From Streptomyces sp. JJ36 (GTDB lineage Bacteria > Actinomycetota > Actinomycetes > Streptomycetales > Streptomycetaceae), in the NCBI RefSeq assembly GCF_021696945.1, contig NZ_JACYHE010000047.1, positions 1 through 44,273 on the forward strand: 44,273 nt of DNA, written 5' to 3'. Made by a program: the position numbers and the translations under genes. Of the stretch, positions 16,301 to 22,561 are shown piece after piece (positions within the stretch are counted from its first letter, which is position 1; each line of letters opens with the position of its first letter). Under the pieces are notes generated by a model that saw nothing but the letters and a program-made list of their open reading frames with translations, was not told the DNA's origin and searched no databases.

Positions 16301-17349
16301 ACGTCGTCATCACCGCGTCTCGCAGCATGGAGGTGCGCGCCTCCCTCAAGGACCAGCTCATGAACCGCCTGGAGCTCCGGCTGGGCGACACCATGGACTC
16401 CGAGTTCGACCGCAAGGTCGCCGCCAACGTCCCGGCGGGCATGCCGGGCCGCGGCCAGACCCCGGAGAAGCTGCACTTCATGTCGGCGGTGCCGCGCATC
16501 GACGGGGTCGGCTCCGACCACGAGCTGTCCGACGCCTCGGACGCGCTCAACAAGGCCGTCGCCCAGGCCTGGGAGGGCCCCTCGGCCCCGGCCGTCCGGC
16601 TGCTGCCCCGGGAGCTGCCCGCGCACGAACTGCCGCGCGGCGGCGACCACCCGGAGCGCGGGGTGGCCTTCGCCATCGACGAGAACAACCTCGAGCCGGT
16701 CTTCGTCGACTTCGAGAGCGACCCGTTCTTCCTGGTCTTCGGCGACAGCGAGACCGGCAAGACCAACCTGCTGCGGCTGCTGGCCCGCCGACTCTGCGAG
16801 CGCTACACCGGGGAGGAGGCGAAGATCGTCGTCGGCGACTACCGCCGCTCCCTGCTGGGGGTGGTGCCCGACTCGCACCTCGTGGAGTACGCCGCCATGT
16901 CGAACCACATGGAGGCCCACATGAACGCGCTGCGCGACCTGATGCAGCGCCGCAACCCGCCGCCGGACGTCACCCCGCAGCAGCTCCGCGAGCGGAGCTG
17001 GTGGTCCGGGCCGAAGATCTTCGTGATGGTCGACGACTACGAACTGGTGGCGACCAGCAGCGGCAACCCGCTCGGCGTCCTGACGGAGAACCTGCCGTTC
17101 GCCCGCGACATCGGCGTGCACTTCGTCATCGCGCGCAGCGCGGCCGGCGCCTCGCGCGCCCTGTTCGAGCCGTTCATGCAGCGCATCAAGGAGCTCGGGG
17201 CCCAGGGCGTCGTCCTTTCGGGCGACCCGAGCGAGGGTGACATCCTGGGCAACGTCCGCGCCCGGCCGATGCCTCCGGGGCGGGGTTTCTTCGTCTCCCG
17301 CAAGCGGGGCACGCCGCTGGTGCAGCTCGGCTGGCTGCCCGAGGAGTAG
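13375..17349 (+). CDS. eccC: Type VII secretion FtsK/SpoIIIE ATPase EccC (EccCa-EccCb fused)
   Basis: EccC powers ESX export and recognises WXG100 substrates. The 1324-aa protein is full length for fused EccC. It has two N-terminal transmembrane helices (about 46-83), a DUF-type stalk and three FtsK/SpoIIIE domains. Walker A motifs are GATGSGKS (475-482), GGPQSGKST (837-845) and GDSETGKT (1123-1130). Walker B regions are LVLVIDEFSE, FLVIDGWANF and IFVMVDDYEL; only the first has the acidic Asp-Glu pair, consistent with domain 1 being the main catalytic unit and domain 3 binding substrate. The GTG at 13375 was chosen because the basic Pro-rich EccC N-terminus starts there; the open frame upstream to 12070 is the antisense of eccD. 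Confidence 0.95.
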   Translation: MSQIVVKRPPRALPPSVPSEDLTLEPPPELPRGQQEGVLMQILPMLGMGGSVVFFFMPNAHPFMRIMGVVMVASTIAMLIATIVRFRRGTQGQMAQLRRDYLKYLAQTRRKVRRTARKQRDAQFYLHPSPDQLWALVAEGSRVWERRAGDADFAQVRIGLGAQQLATPLVAPETAPVDELEPLTAGAMHRFLQTHGTLDGLPMAVSLRAFYHMTLSGRPESVHGSARAMVASLAALHSPEDLVIAVLAGRGAADRWEWAKWLPHVQAQGSTDGAGARRLVSEDALELEGLLAARLDGRPRFNAEGQPLLDQPHVLVVLDGGAMVPPGSLLASPEGLQGVTVVEVVPGEIDNPRGGLSVVVQPGTLQLESGHGLVYEGTPDVLSQEGAEALARQLAPLRMGSGGTDDEPLLANLEFTDLLGLGDAASVDTTRTWRPRSQAERLRVPIGVGEDGQPVMLDLKEAAQDGMGPHGLCVGATGSGKSELLRTLVLGLAVTHSSETLNFVLADFKGGATFAGMSQMPHVAAVITNLADDLTLVDRMGDSIRGELNRRQEMLRDAGNYANIHDYEKARAAGAPLAPIASLVLVIDEFSELLTAKPDFIDMFIQIGRIGRSLGVHLLLASQRLEEGRLRGLETYLSYRIGLRTFSAAESRAALGVPDAYHLPSVPGSGYLKFGTDEMTRFKAAYVSGVYRSGSSGDEGRRGPLPAARRPVLFTAAPVPVQQHEPEPREPSVPAPAPAPDDDALADTVLDVIVRRLEGQGTPAHQVWLPPLDKAPSLDELLPGLTPVEGRGLTQPDYAGAGQLVVPLGVVDKPFEQRRDPLWRDFSGAAGHMLVIGGPQSGKSTLLRTLVSSFALTHTPQQVQFYGLDFGGGGMSAVSGLPHVGGIASRLDPEKVRRTIAEVYGILARREEYFRAHEIDSIATFRRRRARGEITDQPWGDVFLVIDGWANFRGEYEGLDGYVTDIAARGLGYGIHVVITASRSMEVRASLKDQLMNRLELRLGDTMDSEFDRKVAANVPAGMPGRGQTPEKLHFMSAVPRIDGVGSDHELSDASDALNKAVAQAWEGPSAPAVRLLPRELPAHELPRGGDHPERGVAFAIDENNLEPVFVDFESDPFFLVFGDSETGKTNLLRLLARRLCERYTGEEAKIVVGDYRRSLLGVVPDSHLVEYAAMSNHMEAHMNALRDLMQRRNPPPDVTPQQLRERSWWSGPKIFVMVDDYELVATSSGNPLGVLTENLPFARDIGVHFVIARSAAGASRALFEPFMQRIKELGAQGVVLSGDPSEGDILGNVRARPMPPGRGFFVSRKRGTPLVQLGWLPEE

Positions 17350-17447
17350 GGCGCCCGGCAGGGTGCGGGCGGAGGGGTCTGCGCAGCCGGCGCCGCGGCG
17401 CGCCGGGTGCGCGAGCCTGCGCCTCCCCGCTGTGCGCACCAGGCACG

Positions 17448-17453
17448 TTGACG
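17448..17453 (+). promoter_or_regulatory. -35-like TTGACG upstream of DUF397 gene
   Basis: TTGACG lies in an AT-richer stretch of the eccC-DUF397 spacer, about 87 nt before the GTG at 17540. No well-placed -10 hexamer was found (TACACT at 17460-17465 is too close). It suggests a separate promoter for the DUF397 gene but is weak evidence. Confidence 0.25.
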
Positions 17454-17539
17454 TATCGTTACACTGCGATCACAGGCTCCTCGTGCTCGGGCGCGGCCTG
17501 ATCCGGAAGCTCTCGATCACCAGGAAAGGAAGTCCGGGA

Positions 17540-17770
17540 GTGGGAACGCAGCAGGAGAAGGACGAGCTGTACGCGATGGACATCTCCGACGCGGTCTGGG
17601 AGAGCGCGCCGGGAGGCCCGGAGGACGAAAAGGTCGAGATCGCCCGGCTGCCGGGCGGAGCCGTGGCCATGCGGAACTCCAAGGACCCCGACACGGTGCT
17701 GCGCTACACCGCCGCCGAGTGGCACGCCTTCGTGCTCGGCGCGCGGGACGGCGAGTTCGACCTGGAGTAG
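17540..17770 (+). CDS. DUF397 domain protein
   Basis: This 76-aa protein starts at GTG 17540, with an AGGAAAGGAAG ribosome-binding site 7 nt upstream. It matches the DUF397 pattern: an AVWESA opening, EIARLPGGAVAMRNSKDPDT in the centre, and the closing TAAEWHAFVLGARDGEFDLE. DUF397 proteins are very abundant in Streptomyces, usually next to a helix-turn-helix regulator (WhiJ-like or BldB-associated systems, some acting like toxin-antitoxin pairs). Here no regulator gene is adjacent. It lies 190 bp downstream of eccC on the same strand and converges on the WXG100 gene. It may be a regulator-interacting protein for this locus, but that is inference. Confidence 0.85.
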   Translation: MGTQQEKDELYAMDISDAVWESAPGGPEDEKVEIARLPGGAVAMRNSKDPDTVLRYTAAEWHAFVLGARDGEFDLE

Positions 17771-17810
17771 GGCCTACCGGGCCCGCGACGGCAGGGATCC
17801 GCACGGACGA

Positions 17811-17846
17811 CGACGCGCCCACGGCTCGGGAGCCGTGGGCGCGTCG
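17811..17846. terminator. 16-bp perfect bidirectional terminator
   Basis: A perfect 16-bp stem (17811-17826 with 17831-17846, 4-nt loop) lies between the convergent DUF397 gene and the 102-aa WXG100 gene. Confidence 0.85.
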
Positions 17847-17869
17847 GGGTGCGGGCCGCCCGCGCCCTC

Positions 17870-18178
17870 CTAGAAGTTCTCGAAGTAGGAGGCCGCCTTG
17901 CGGTCCGTCGCCTGGTAGTCGTCGCTGCCCTGGCGGACCTTGGTCTCGATCGTCTGCAGCGTGGTGCGGATGCTGTTGGCGCGGGCGTCCCACTGCGCCT
18001 TGGCGGCGTTGAACATCTGCCGCGCCTCGCCCTCCCAGGCGTCGTCGACCCGCTTCACCGCGTCCCACAGCGCGTCGAGCTGGGCCTGGACCGTGCGCTG
18101 ACCCTTGTTGATGTCGTCGGCCAGCTGACCGACGGTGCCGTAATGGACCCTGAGCTCGTCGCCGGCAGGGTTTCCCAT
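17870..18178 (-). CDS. WXG100 family ESX secreted protein (102 aa) with C-terminal YxxxD signal
   Basis: This is a 102-aa helical-hairpin WXG100 protein. The turn motif is WEG at 48-50, flanked by two amphipathic helices. The C-terminus contains YQATD (88-92), matching the YxxxD/E type VII export signal, then a short aromatic tail (SYFENF). It is the last gene of the minus-strand series and sits next to another WXG gene; such neighbours usually form a heterodimer exported by EccC. The export signal makes it functionally like mycobacterial EsxB (the partner carrying the signal), though size alone could suggest either EsxA or EsxB, so no symbol is given. A GGGAGA ribosome-binding site precedes the ATG. 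Confidence 0.92.
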   Translation of the reverse strand: MGNPAGDELRVHYGTVGQLADDINKGQRTVQAQLDALWDAVKRVDDAWEGEARQMFNAAKAQWDARANSIRTTLQTIETKVRQGSDDYQATDRKAASYFENF

Positions 18179-18289
18179 GATGTCTCCCGTTCGCCTCGGT
18201 GGTCGTGTGACGTGTCTACGTCGACCGGGTGCGCCGGCACGACCGTTTCCGGCCGCCGCGGCACCTGCCCGGTCGGATCAGGCCTCTGC

Positions 18290-18709
18290 TCAGAGCCCGC
18301 TGAGCCTGCTGGACTGCGGCATGTGCGACTGCACCTGACCGTCCAGACCCGCGTTGATGCCGCTGAGGTTGCTGCCGGCCTGAAGGTGACCACCGGCCTC
18401 CGCACCGTTGATGTCGATGCTGCGGAAGCTGTCGACGATCGCGTCGTCGTTCCCCCGGCCGAGCTGCTTCGTCATGATGACGGCCTCGTGGATGCCCGCC
18501 AGCAGCCGGCGCAGCGCCTGGTGGTCGTCGTTGATCTGCTGCTGGGCGTTCCGGAACGCCATGGCACCGGCGCCGCTCCAGCCGGCGGCCGCGGTGGCGA
18601 TCGTCTGCGAGAGGTGGCGGAGGTTGGCCTCCAGCTGCTCGCCGACGGTGTTCATGTCGTTCTCGAACTTGACGATATCCGAGTCCCTCAGCTTCTGGCT
18701 TCCCGCCAT
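18290..18709 (-). CDS. WXG100-like ESX protein (139 aa), probable partner of the 102-aa protein
   Basis: The 139-aa protein has a WXG hairpin core (WSG at 44-46) and a C-terminal extension of about 45 residues rich in Ser, Gly and Asn. It has no tyrosine, so it lacks the YxxxD/E signal and would have to ride with a signal-bearing partner. The ATG at 18709 was chosen because GGAGG lies 8 nt upstream and the WXG N-terminus begins there; the open frame extends further but without sense. It is 111 bp upstream of the 102-aa gene and 141 bp downstream of mycosin 1, all on one strand. Function as a secreted dimer partner is inferred. Confidence 0.88.
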   Translation of the reverse strand: MAGSQKLRDSDIVKFENDMNTVGEQLEANLRHLSQTIATAAAGWSGAGAMAFRNAQQQINDDHQALRRLLAGIHEAVIMTKQLGRGNDDAIVDSFRSIDINGAEAGGHLQAGSNLSGINAGLDGQVQSHMPQSSRLSGL

Positions 18710-18850
18710 GCCTGGACCCTCCTTCTCCGTGTCGGACTGTTGTCGGTCAACCGAGATGACTGCTGTTCCGCCCGCTGGGGACGTATGGCTTTCCCAGTCT
18801 GGTTCCACACCCCCGTCCAGGCCGACCAGGCCTTCGGTGCTGTTGCCGGG

Positions 18851-20137
18851 TCAGCGGGAGCGCGAGCGGGCCACCGCCACCGCCCCGCCGGCCGCGGCTG
18901 CCACCGCGACGCCTGCCCCGATGACGATCCAGAGCGTGTTGCCGTCGCCCTCCGCGGAGGAGGAGTCGGCGACGTTCTCCTTGTCCTCCGCCCCCGTGTC
19001 CGCGGCGGCGTCGTCCTTCCCCGCCGCGCCGTCGTCCGCCGCGTCTCCGTCGCCGCCACCCGGGGACGCCGACGGCTTGCCCTGCTCCTCCCCGGCACCC
19101 ACCATCGGGAGCGGGCTCTTGTCCGGGTCGCCCGGGTCGCCCTTCCCCTCCAGCAGGTTCAGCCGTGGCCGCACCCCGCCGTAGCCGACCTTGGTGCTGG
19201 GCACCTTGCCGTCCTTGGGCTTGGCCGCGGTCTCCAGCATCACCCGGAGGACCTGGTTGGCGGTCCAGTCGGGGTGCTCCGACCAGATGAGGGCGGCGGA
19301 GGCGGAGGCGAGGGCGGTGGCGAGGCTCGTGCCGTACTTGTCGGGACAGTACTCAGTGAGACTCTTGTCGCACCAAGCAGGCATGCTCACTCCCGGAGCC
19401 GACAGGGATACATGCCAACCATGGCCTGAGAAGTTTGCAGCGCTTGCAGACTTAGTGAGGGCACCCACGCCAACGACCTCGGGGTAGGCCGCAGGATACT
19501 CAATCGGATTCTTCCCGTCACCGTCATTACCTGTAGCAGCGAACATCAGCTTGCCTTTGCTTGCTGCGTACTCCACGGCCTCCTTAGCGTGAGCACCAGT
19601 GATATCGCCGCCAAGTGACATGTTGATCACTTTCGCGTCACTGTCCGCAGCAGCACGAATGGCCTTGTAGAGGTCACTCTGCTCCGTAAGTTTCTTCTCG
19701 CGGGTCAGGCTTGTACGAAACGGAATGACTTTGGCCCCGGGTGCCAGTCCTTGGACACCCCCGCCCTTGCCCGTACCGACGATCAGCTCAGCCACTGTCG
19801 TGCCATGGCTGTCGTAGTCATCGTTCTCGTCGCCAGCCTTGTCCGAAACATCCTTCCCCGGGAGCACCTGTCCCTGAAGAGACGGAGTCGAAGGGTCAAC
19901 TCCGGTGTCGATGACGGCGACTTTAATGCCTTCCCCAGTACTTACCTGCCACATCTTTTCGGCCTGCATGGCCTCCAAGTACCACTGCTGCGAGCGCACG
20001 TCCGCAGCAACCGCAGCGGGCATCGCGGCGGCGACACTCAAGGACCATGCGCCCGTCAGCGCGAGAAGGCAGAGAAGGGACCGCCGCATCGACCCCGGCC
20101 GCGTCCTCTTCCCTGCTCGACTCTTCCGTACAGCCAT
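18851..20137 (-). CDS. Mycosin 1: type VII secretion-associated subtilisin-like protease
   Basis: MycP proteases are membrane-anchored S8 subtilases needed for ESX stability and substrate processing. The 428-aa protein has a signal peptide (about 1-45), a catalytic domain with Asp77 (AVIDTGVD), His111 (DSHGTTVAE), oxyanion Asn204 (ATGNDG) and Ser271 (YGTSLATALASA), then an acidic Ala/Asp-rich linker and a C-terminal transmembrane helix (about 402-422) with a basic tail. This is the standard mycosin layout. It starts 18 nt after the 529-aa gene's stop. The first two thirds of the gene has markedly lower GC and atypical codons, while the 3' end returns to normal. Confidence 0.93.
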   Translation of the reverse strand: MAVRKSRAGKRTRPGSMRRSLLCLLALTGAWSLSVAAAMPAAVAADVRSQQWYLEAMQAEKMWQVSTGEGIKVAVIDTGVDPSTPSLQGQVLPGKDVSDKAGDENDDYDSHGTTVAELIVGTGKGGGVQGLAPGAKVIPFRTSLTREKKLTEQSDLYKAIRAAADSDAKVINMSLGGDITGAHAKEAVEYAASKGKLMFAATGNDGDGKNPIEYPAAYPEVVGVGALTKSASAANFSGHGWHVSLSAPGVSMPAWCDKSLTEYCPDKYGTSLATALASASAALIWSEHPDWTANQVLRVMLETAAKPKDGKVPSTKVGYGGVRPRLNLLEGKGDPGDPDKSPLPMVGAGEEQGKPSASPGGGDGDAADDGAAGKDDAAADTGAEDKENVADSSSAEGDGNTLWIVIGAGVAVAAAAGGAVAVARSRSR

Positions 20138-20155
20138 TGCGCTCTCTCGTCCCGA

Positions 20156-21745
20156 CTACTCGATGACCGGCGGGGCGCTGTCGCCCCGACCCCTCGTCCA
20201 TGTCGACTCGTCCTCGACCAGGTAGTCGGGTCTGCGGGAGTCGTCACGCTCACGCTCGCGGGGAAAGGACCTCTGCCCACGAGGCGCCGTGCCCATGCCG
20301 CCGCGCGCGAGCCCCGTACCGCCCGGCGTGAACGGACGCGCGCCGCGTCCGGAGCCGGAACCTGCGCCGCCGGAGGCGGCGAGTCCCCGCCCGCCGACCA
20401 AGCCGGAACCGGGCGGACGTCCCATCGCTCCCTGCTCGCCCCCGACGACCATCCCGCGCGGGATGCGGGGCGTGTTGCTCGGTCCCGAGGTCCGCTGGGT
20501 ACCACCGACAATGGGCGCGTTACGGCCCATCGAGCGAGGCGGCATCGTGGAAGAGGGTGGCCGGCCCATGGGCCCCGGTCCCGTGCTGGTCGGACGCCCC
20601 AAGGGCTGGCCGTTGCCCTGTCCGGTGATCGGACCACGCCCCGTCGGCGTCTGCGGGCCCCTGCTGGTGGGAAGGTTCTTCCCTCCGTTGCTCACCGGCG
20701 ACCGGCCCACCTTCTGCGAAGGCGGCCCTGACTGGCGGTTCAAGTTCGGCCGCGGAGGGGGCGGCTGCGGGGCGGGCCCCACGATCGGCGAGGGCTGCGG
20801 TCCTGGCTGCGTGTTCGTCGGCGGCGGTGTGTTCAGCGGAGGGCCGGTCGGCTTCTGCGGTGCCGTGACGCTGTCGATCTCCGTGCGGACCTGGGTTTCA
20901 GGTGTAGGAGGCACCTGATCGGGAAGGTCGCCCCTCTCACTCCCGACACTCTCTGACACAGTGCCAGGAAGCGCGCCACTCCGAGAAACCGAGGTGACAC
21001 CGGAGCTACTTACCGCGTCCCCCGCGGTGGTTACTCCAGGGTCACGTGGTGCCACACTGGGCGGAGGCGGCATCCCCACGTTCGGCATCGGCTTGAAGAC
21101 CGGTGCCTCCTGCCCGTACATCGTGTCGTGCGACACCTGGTAGTACGAGCTGAGCTTGTTCATCTGGCCGATGGCCTCTTGGCGCAGCTTCTCCTTGGCC
21201 GCCGCGTCGGCGGCCTTCGCCTCGGTGTACTCCTTGTTGCTCTCCACCCGCGCCGGTGCGGGGATCTTCGAGACCTCGGCGCCGGGGCCGCCGTCGTCGC
21301 GGGGCGGCATGGAGCCCTTGACCATGGAGAGACCGAGTGCGGCGGCCTTCATCTGGGTGCTGACCGTGGAGGTGAAGTCCGCGAGCTTCGCGGTGTTCTT
21401 GGCGAGGTCGTCGCCCCACGTGCGGAAGGACTCGCCGGCCTCGCCTTCCCAGTCCACGCCCTTGACGTACTTGCCGAAGTCGGCGCCGACCTTCTCGATC
21501 TCCTCGGCGGCCTTCTCCAGCGCGTCGCCGACCGCTTCCAGCTCGTCCGGCTTCGCCCCCTCGACCATGTCGACCAGGTCGTTCAGCTCGCGGCTCTCGA
21601 AGTTGCTCTTGTTGAACCCGGAACGCCTGTTGTCGCCGAAGCCGTTCCCGAACACCGGGCTCATCATGCGCCGGACGTCGGTGATGACGACCTGCGCCGC
21701 GGCAGCCGCGTCACCCGGTGTTGCCTGCTCGTCACCGTCGCTCAT
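20156..21745 (-). CDS. WXG-domain protein with long Pro/Gly-rich tail, probable ESX substrate (529 aa)
   Basis: Residues about 50-165 form a helical WXG-type domain (WEG at 99-101, then ESFRTWGDDLAKNTAKLADF). The following 350 residues are disordered, Pro/Gly/Arg-rich, with repeated GRPP/GMG/RGP segments. The extreme C-terminus is RRPDYLVEDESTW followed by about 13 residues; YLVED (508-512) is the only YxxxD/E match in the protein. This domain order recalls PPE and long WXG effectors. The gene sits between the 157-aa gene (37-bp gap) and mycosin 1 (18-bp gap), so a mycosin may act on it. I infer a secreted or surface protein; the function of the tail is unknown. Confidence 0.85.
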   Translation of the reverse strand: MSDGDEQATPGDAAAAAQVVITDVRRMMSPVFGNGFGDNRRSGFNKSNFESRELNDLVDMVEGAKPDELEAVGDALEKAAEEIEKVGADFGKYVKGVDWEGEAGESFRTWGDDLAKNTAKLADFTSTVSTQMKAAALGLSMVKGSMPPRDDGGPGAEVSKIPAPARVESNKEYTEAKAADAAAKEKLRQEAIGQMNKLSSYYQVSHDTMYGQEAPVFKPMPNVGMPPPPSVAPRDPGVTTAGDAVSSSGVTSVSRSGALPGTVSESVGSERGDLPDQVPPTPETQVRTEIDSVTAPQKPTGPPLNTPPPTNTQPGPQPSPIVGPAPQPPPPRPNLNRQSGPPSQKVGRSPVSNGGKNLPTSRGPQTPTGRGPITGQGNGQPLGRPTSTGPGPMGRPPSSTMPPRSMGRNAPIVGGTQRTSGPSNTPRIPRGMVVGGEQGAMGRPPGSGLVGGRGLAASGGAGSGSGRGARPFTPGGTGLARGGMGTAPRGQRSFPRERERDDSRRPDYLVEDESTWTRGRGDSAPPVIE

Positions 21746-21782
21746 GCGCCTGCCTCCCCTCCGTCGATCCGTCTGTCCGTCA

Positions 21783-22256
21783 TCAGAAGCCCTCGGTCTC
21801 CCCGTCGTTGCCAGGTCCGCCGGGCTTCCCGCCGAGCCGCTCGGTCTCCTCCTGCCGACGCTGCTGCTGCTCCCACTGCTGTTCCTGGTAGCGGTTCTGA
21901 GCGCCGGTCTGGATCTGCCAGAAGCGGTGCAGCACGTCCTGGTCGATGCCTTCGAAGTCGTTGTCGGCGGCGAGGGCGGCGATGCCCGTGGCCTCGATCT
22001 GGTCGTTCAGGGTGCGGGAGAGGTCCGTGAGGAGCTGGTGCACCTGGTTGTACTGACCGTAGAGGTCGTCCGCCTCGTTGAAGGCGCCGCCGAAGGCGGC
22101 ACGCGAGACCGTCTGGTCGGCCATGTGCGTCTTGGACGCGGCCGAGCTCTCGAGATTCTGCAGAATGCCGTCGACGCGCTTCTTGAAACCCAGAAGCGTC
22201 TCGTCGACCTTGATGTTCTTCGCCGGGCCTCCGCCGCCCATAGGCGCCCTGGCCAT
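21783..22256 (-). CDS. Helical ESX-associated protein, probable partner of the 529-aa WXG protein (157 aa)
   Basis: The 157-aa protein has a Gly-rich N-terminus, a long helix (about 15-50), an AFGGAF turn in place of a canonical WXG motif (about 54-59), a second helix with the DLYGQY segment, and a Gln/Glu-rich amphipathic helix near the C-terminus (RYQEQQWEQQQRRQEE). It has no signal peptide, no membrane helix and no YxxxD/E signal. A GGAGGGGAG ribosome-binding site precedes the ATG. It lies immediately upstream of the 529-aa gene, an arrangement typical of ESX heterodimer partners (as with PE/PPE or Esx pairs). Function is inferred only from context and shape. Confidence 0.75.
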   Translation of the reverse strand: MARAPMGGGGPAKNIKVDETLLGFKKRVDGILQNLESSAASKTHMADQTVSRAAFGGAFNEADDLYGQYNQVHQLLTDLSRTLNDQIEATGIAALAADNDFEGIDQDVLHRFWQIQTGAQNRYQEQQWEQQQRRQEETERLGGKPGGPGNDGETEGF

Positions 22257-22561
22257 CAGGCTCCCCTCCCCCGTATCGCTTCGCGGTCCGCACGACTGCC
22301 AGCCTCTGCGGACACTCTATCCACCGCAAACCGGCGGTCCAACTACGAATCTGCCTGCGGCACTTGCTGCATCCCCCGGCCGGCCCGGCCCCGAATCTGC
22401 GTGGTACCTGTCAACCCGCCGTGTGCAACAGGAGTCCATCATCCTTGCGACGGGGCCGTTGCAGGGCACCGCGCATCCCCTCCGCCTGAGGTGTATGCCC
22501 GTTTTCCGCGGTCCGGTTGTGAGAATCCTGTCACGGTCTCTTCTCGCTTCCCCTACGGCGC
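22257..22561 (-). promoter_or_regulatory. Spacer between mycosin 2 and the WXG gene set; possible promoter
   Basis: This 305-bp spacer holds no credible gene. Its base composition is lower than its flanks (about 65% GC on one hand-counted line). A minus-strand TTGACA (22409-22414) could be a -35, and GTGA...TCAC half-sites near 22518-22533 form a small palindrome. No matched -10 was found. It may carry an internal promoter for the 157-aa to 102-aa gene set. Confidence 0.35.

Noticed and set aside
15118..17439. 773-aa minus-strand open frame opposite eccC
   Set aside because: It is a shadow frame of eccC with Arg/Val/His-rich composition and no recognisable domain.
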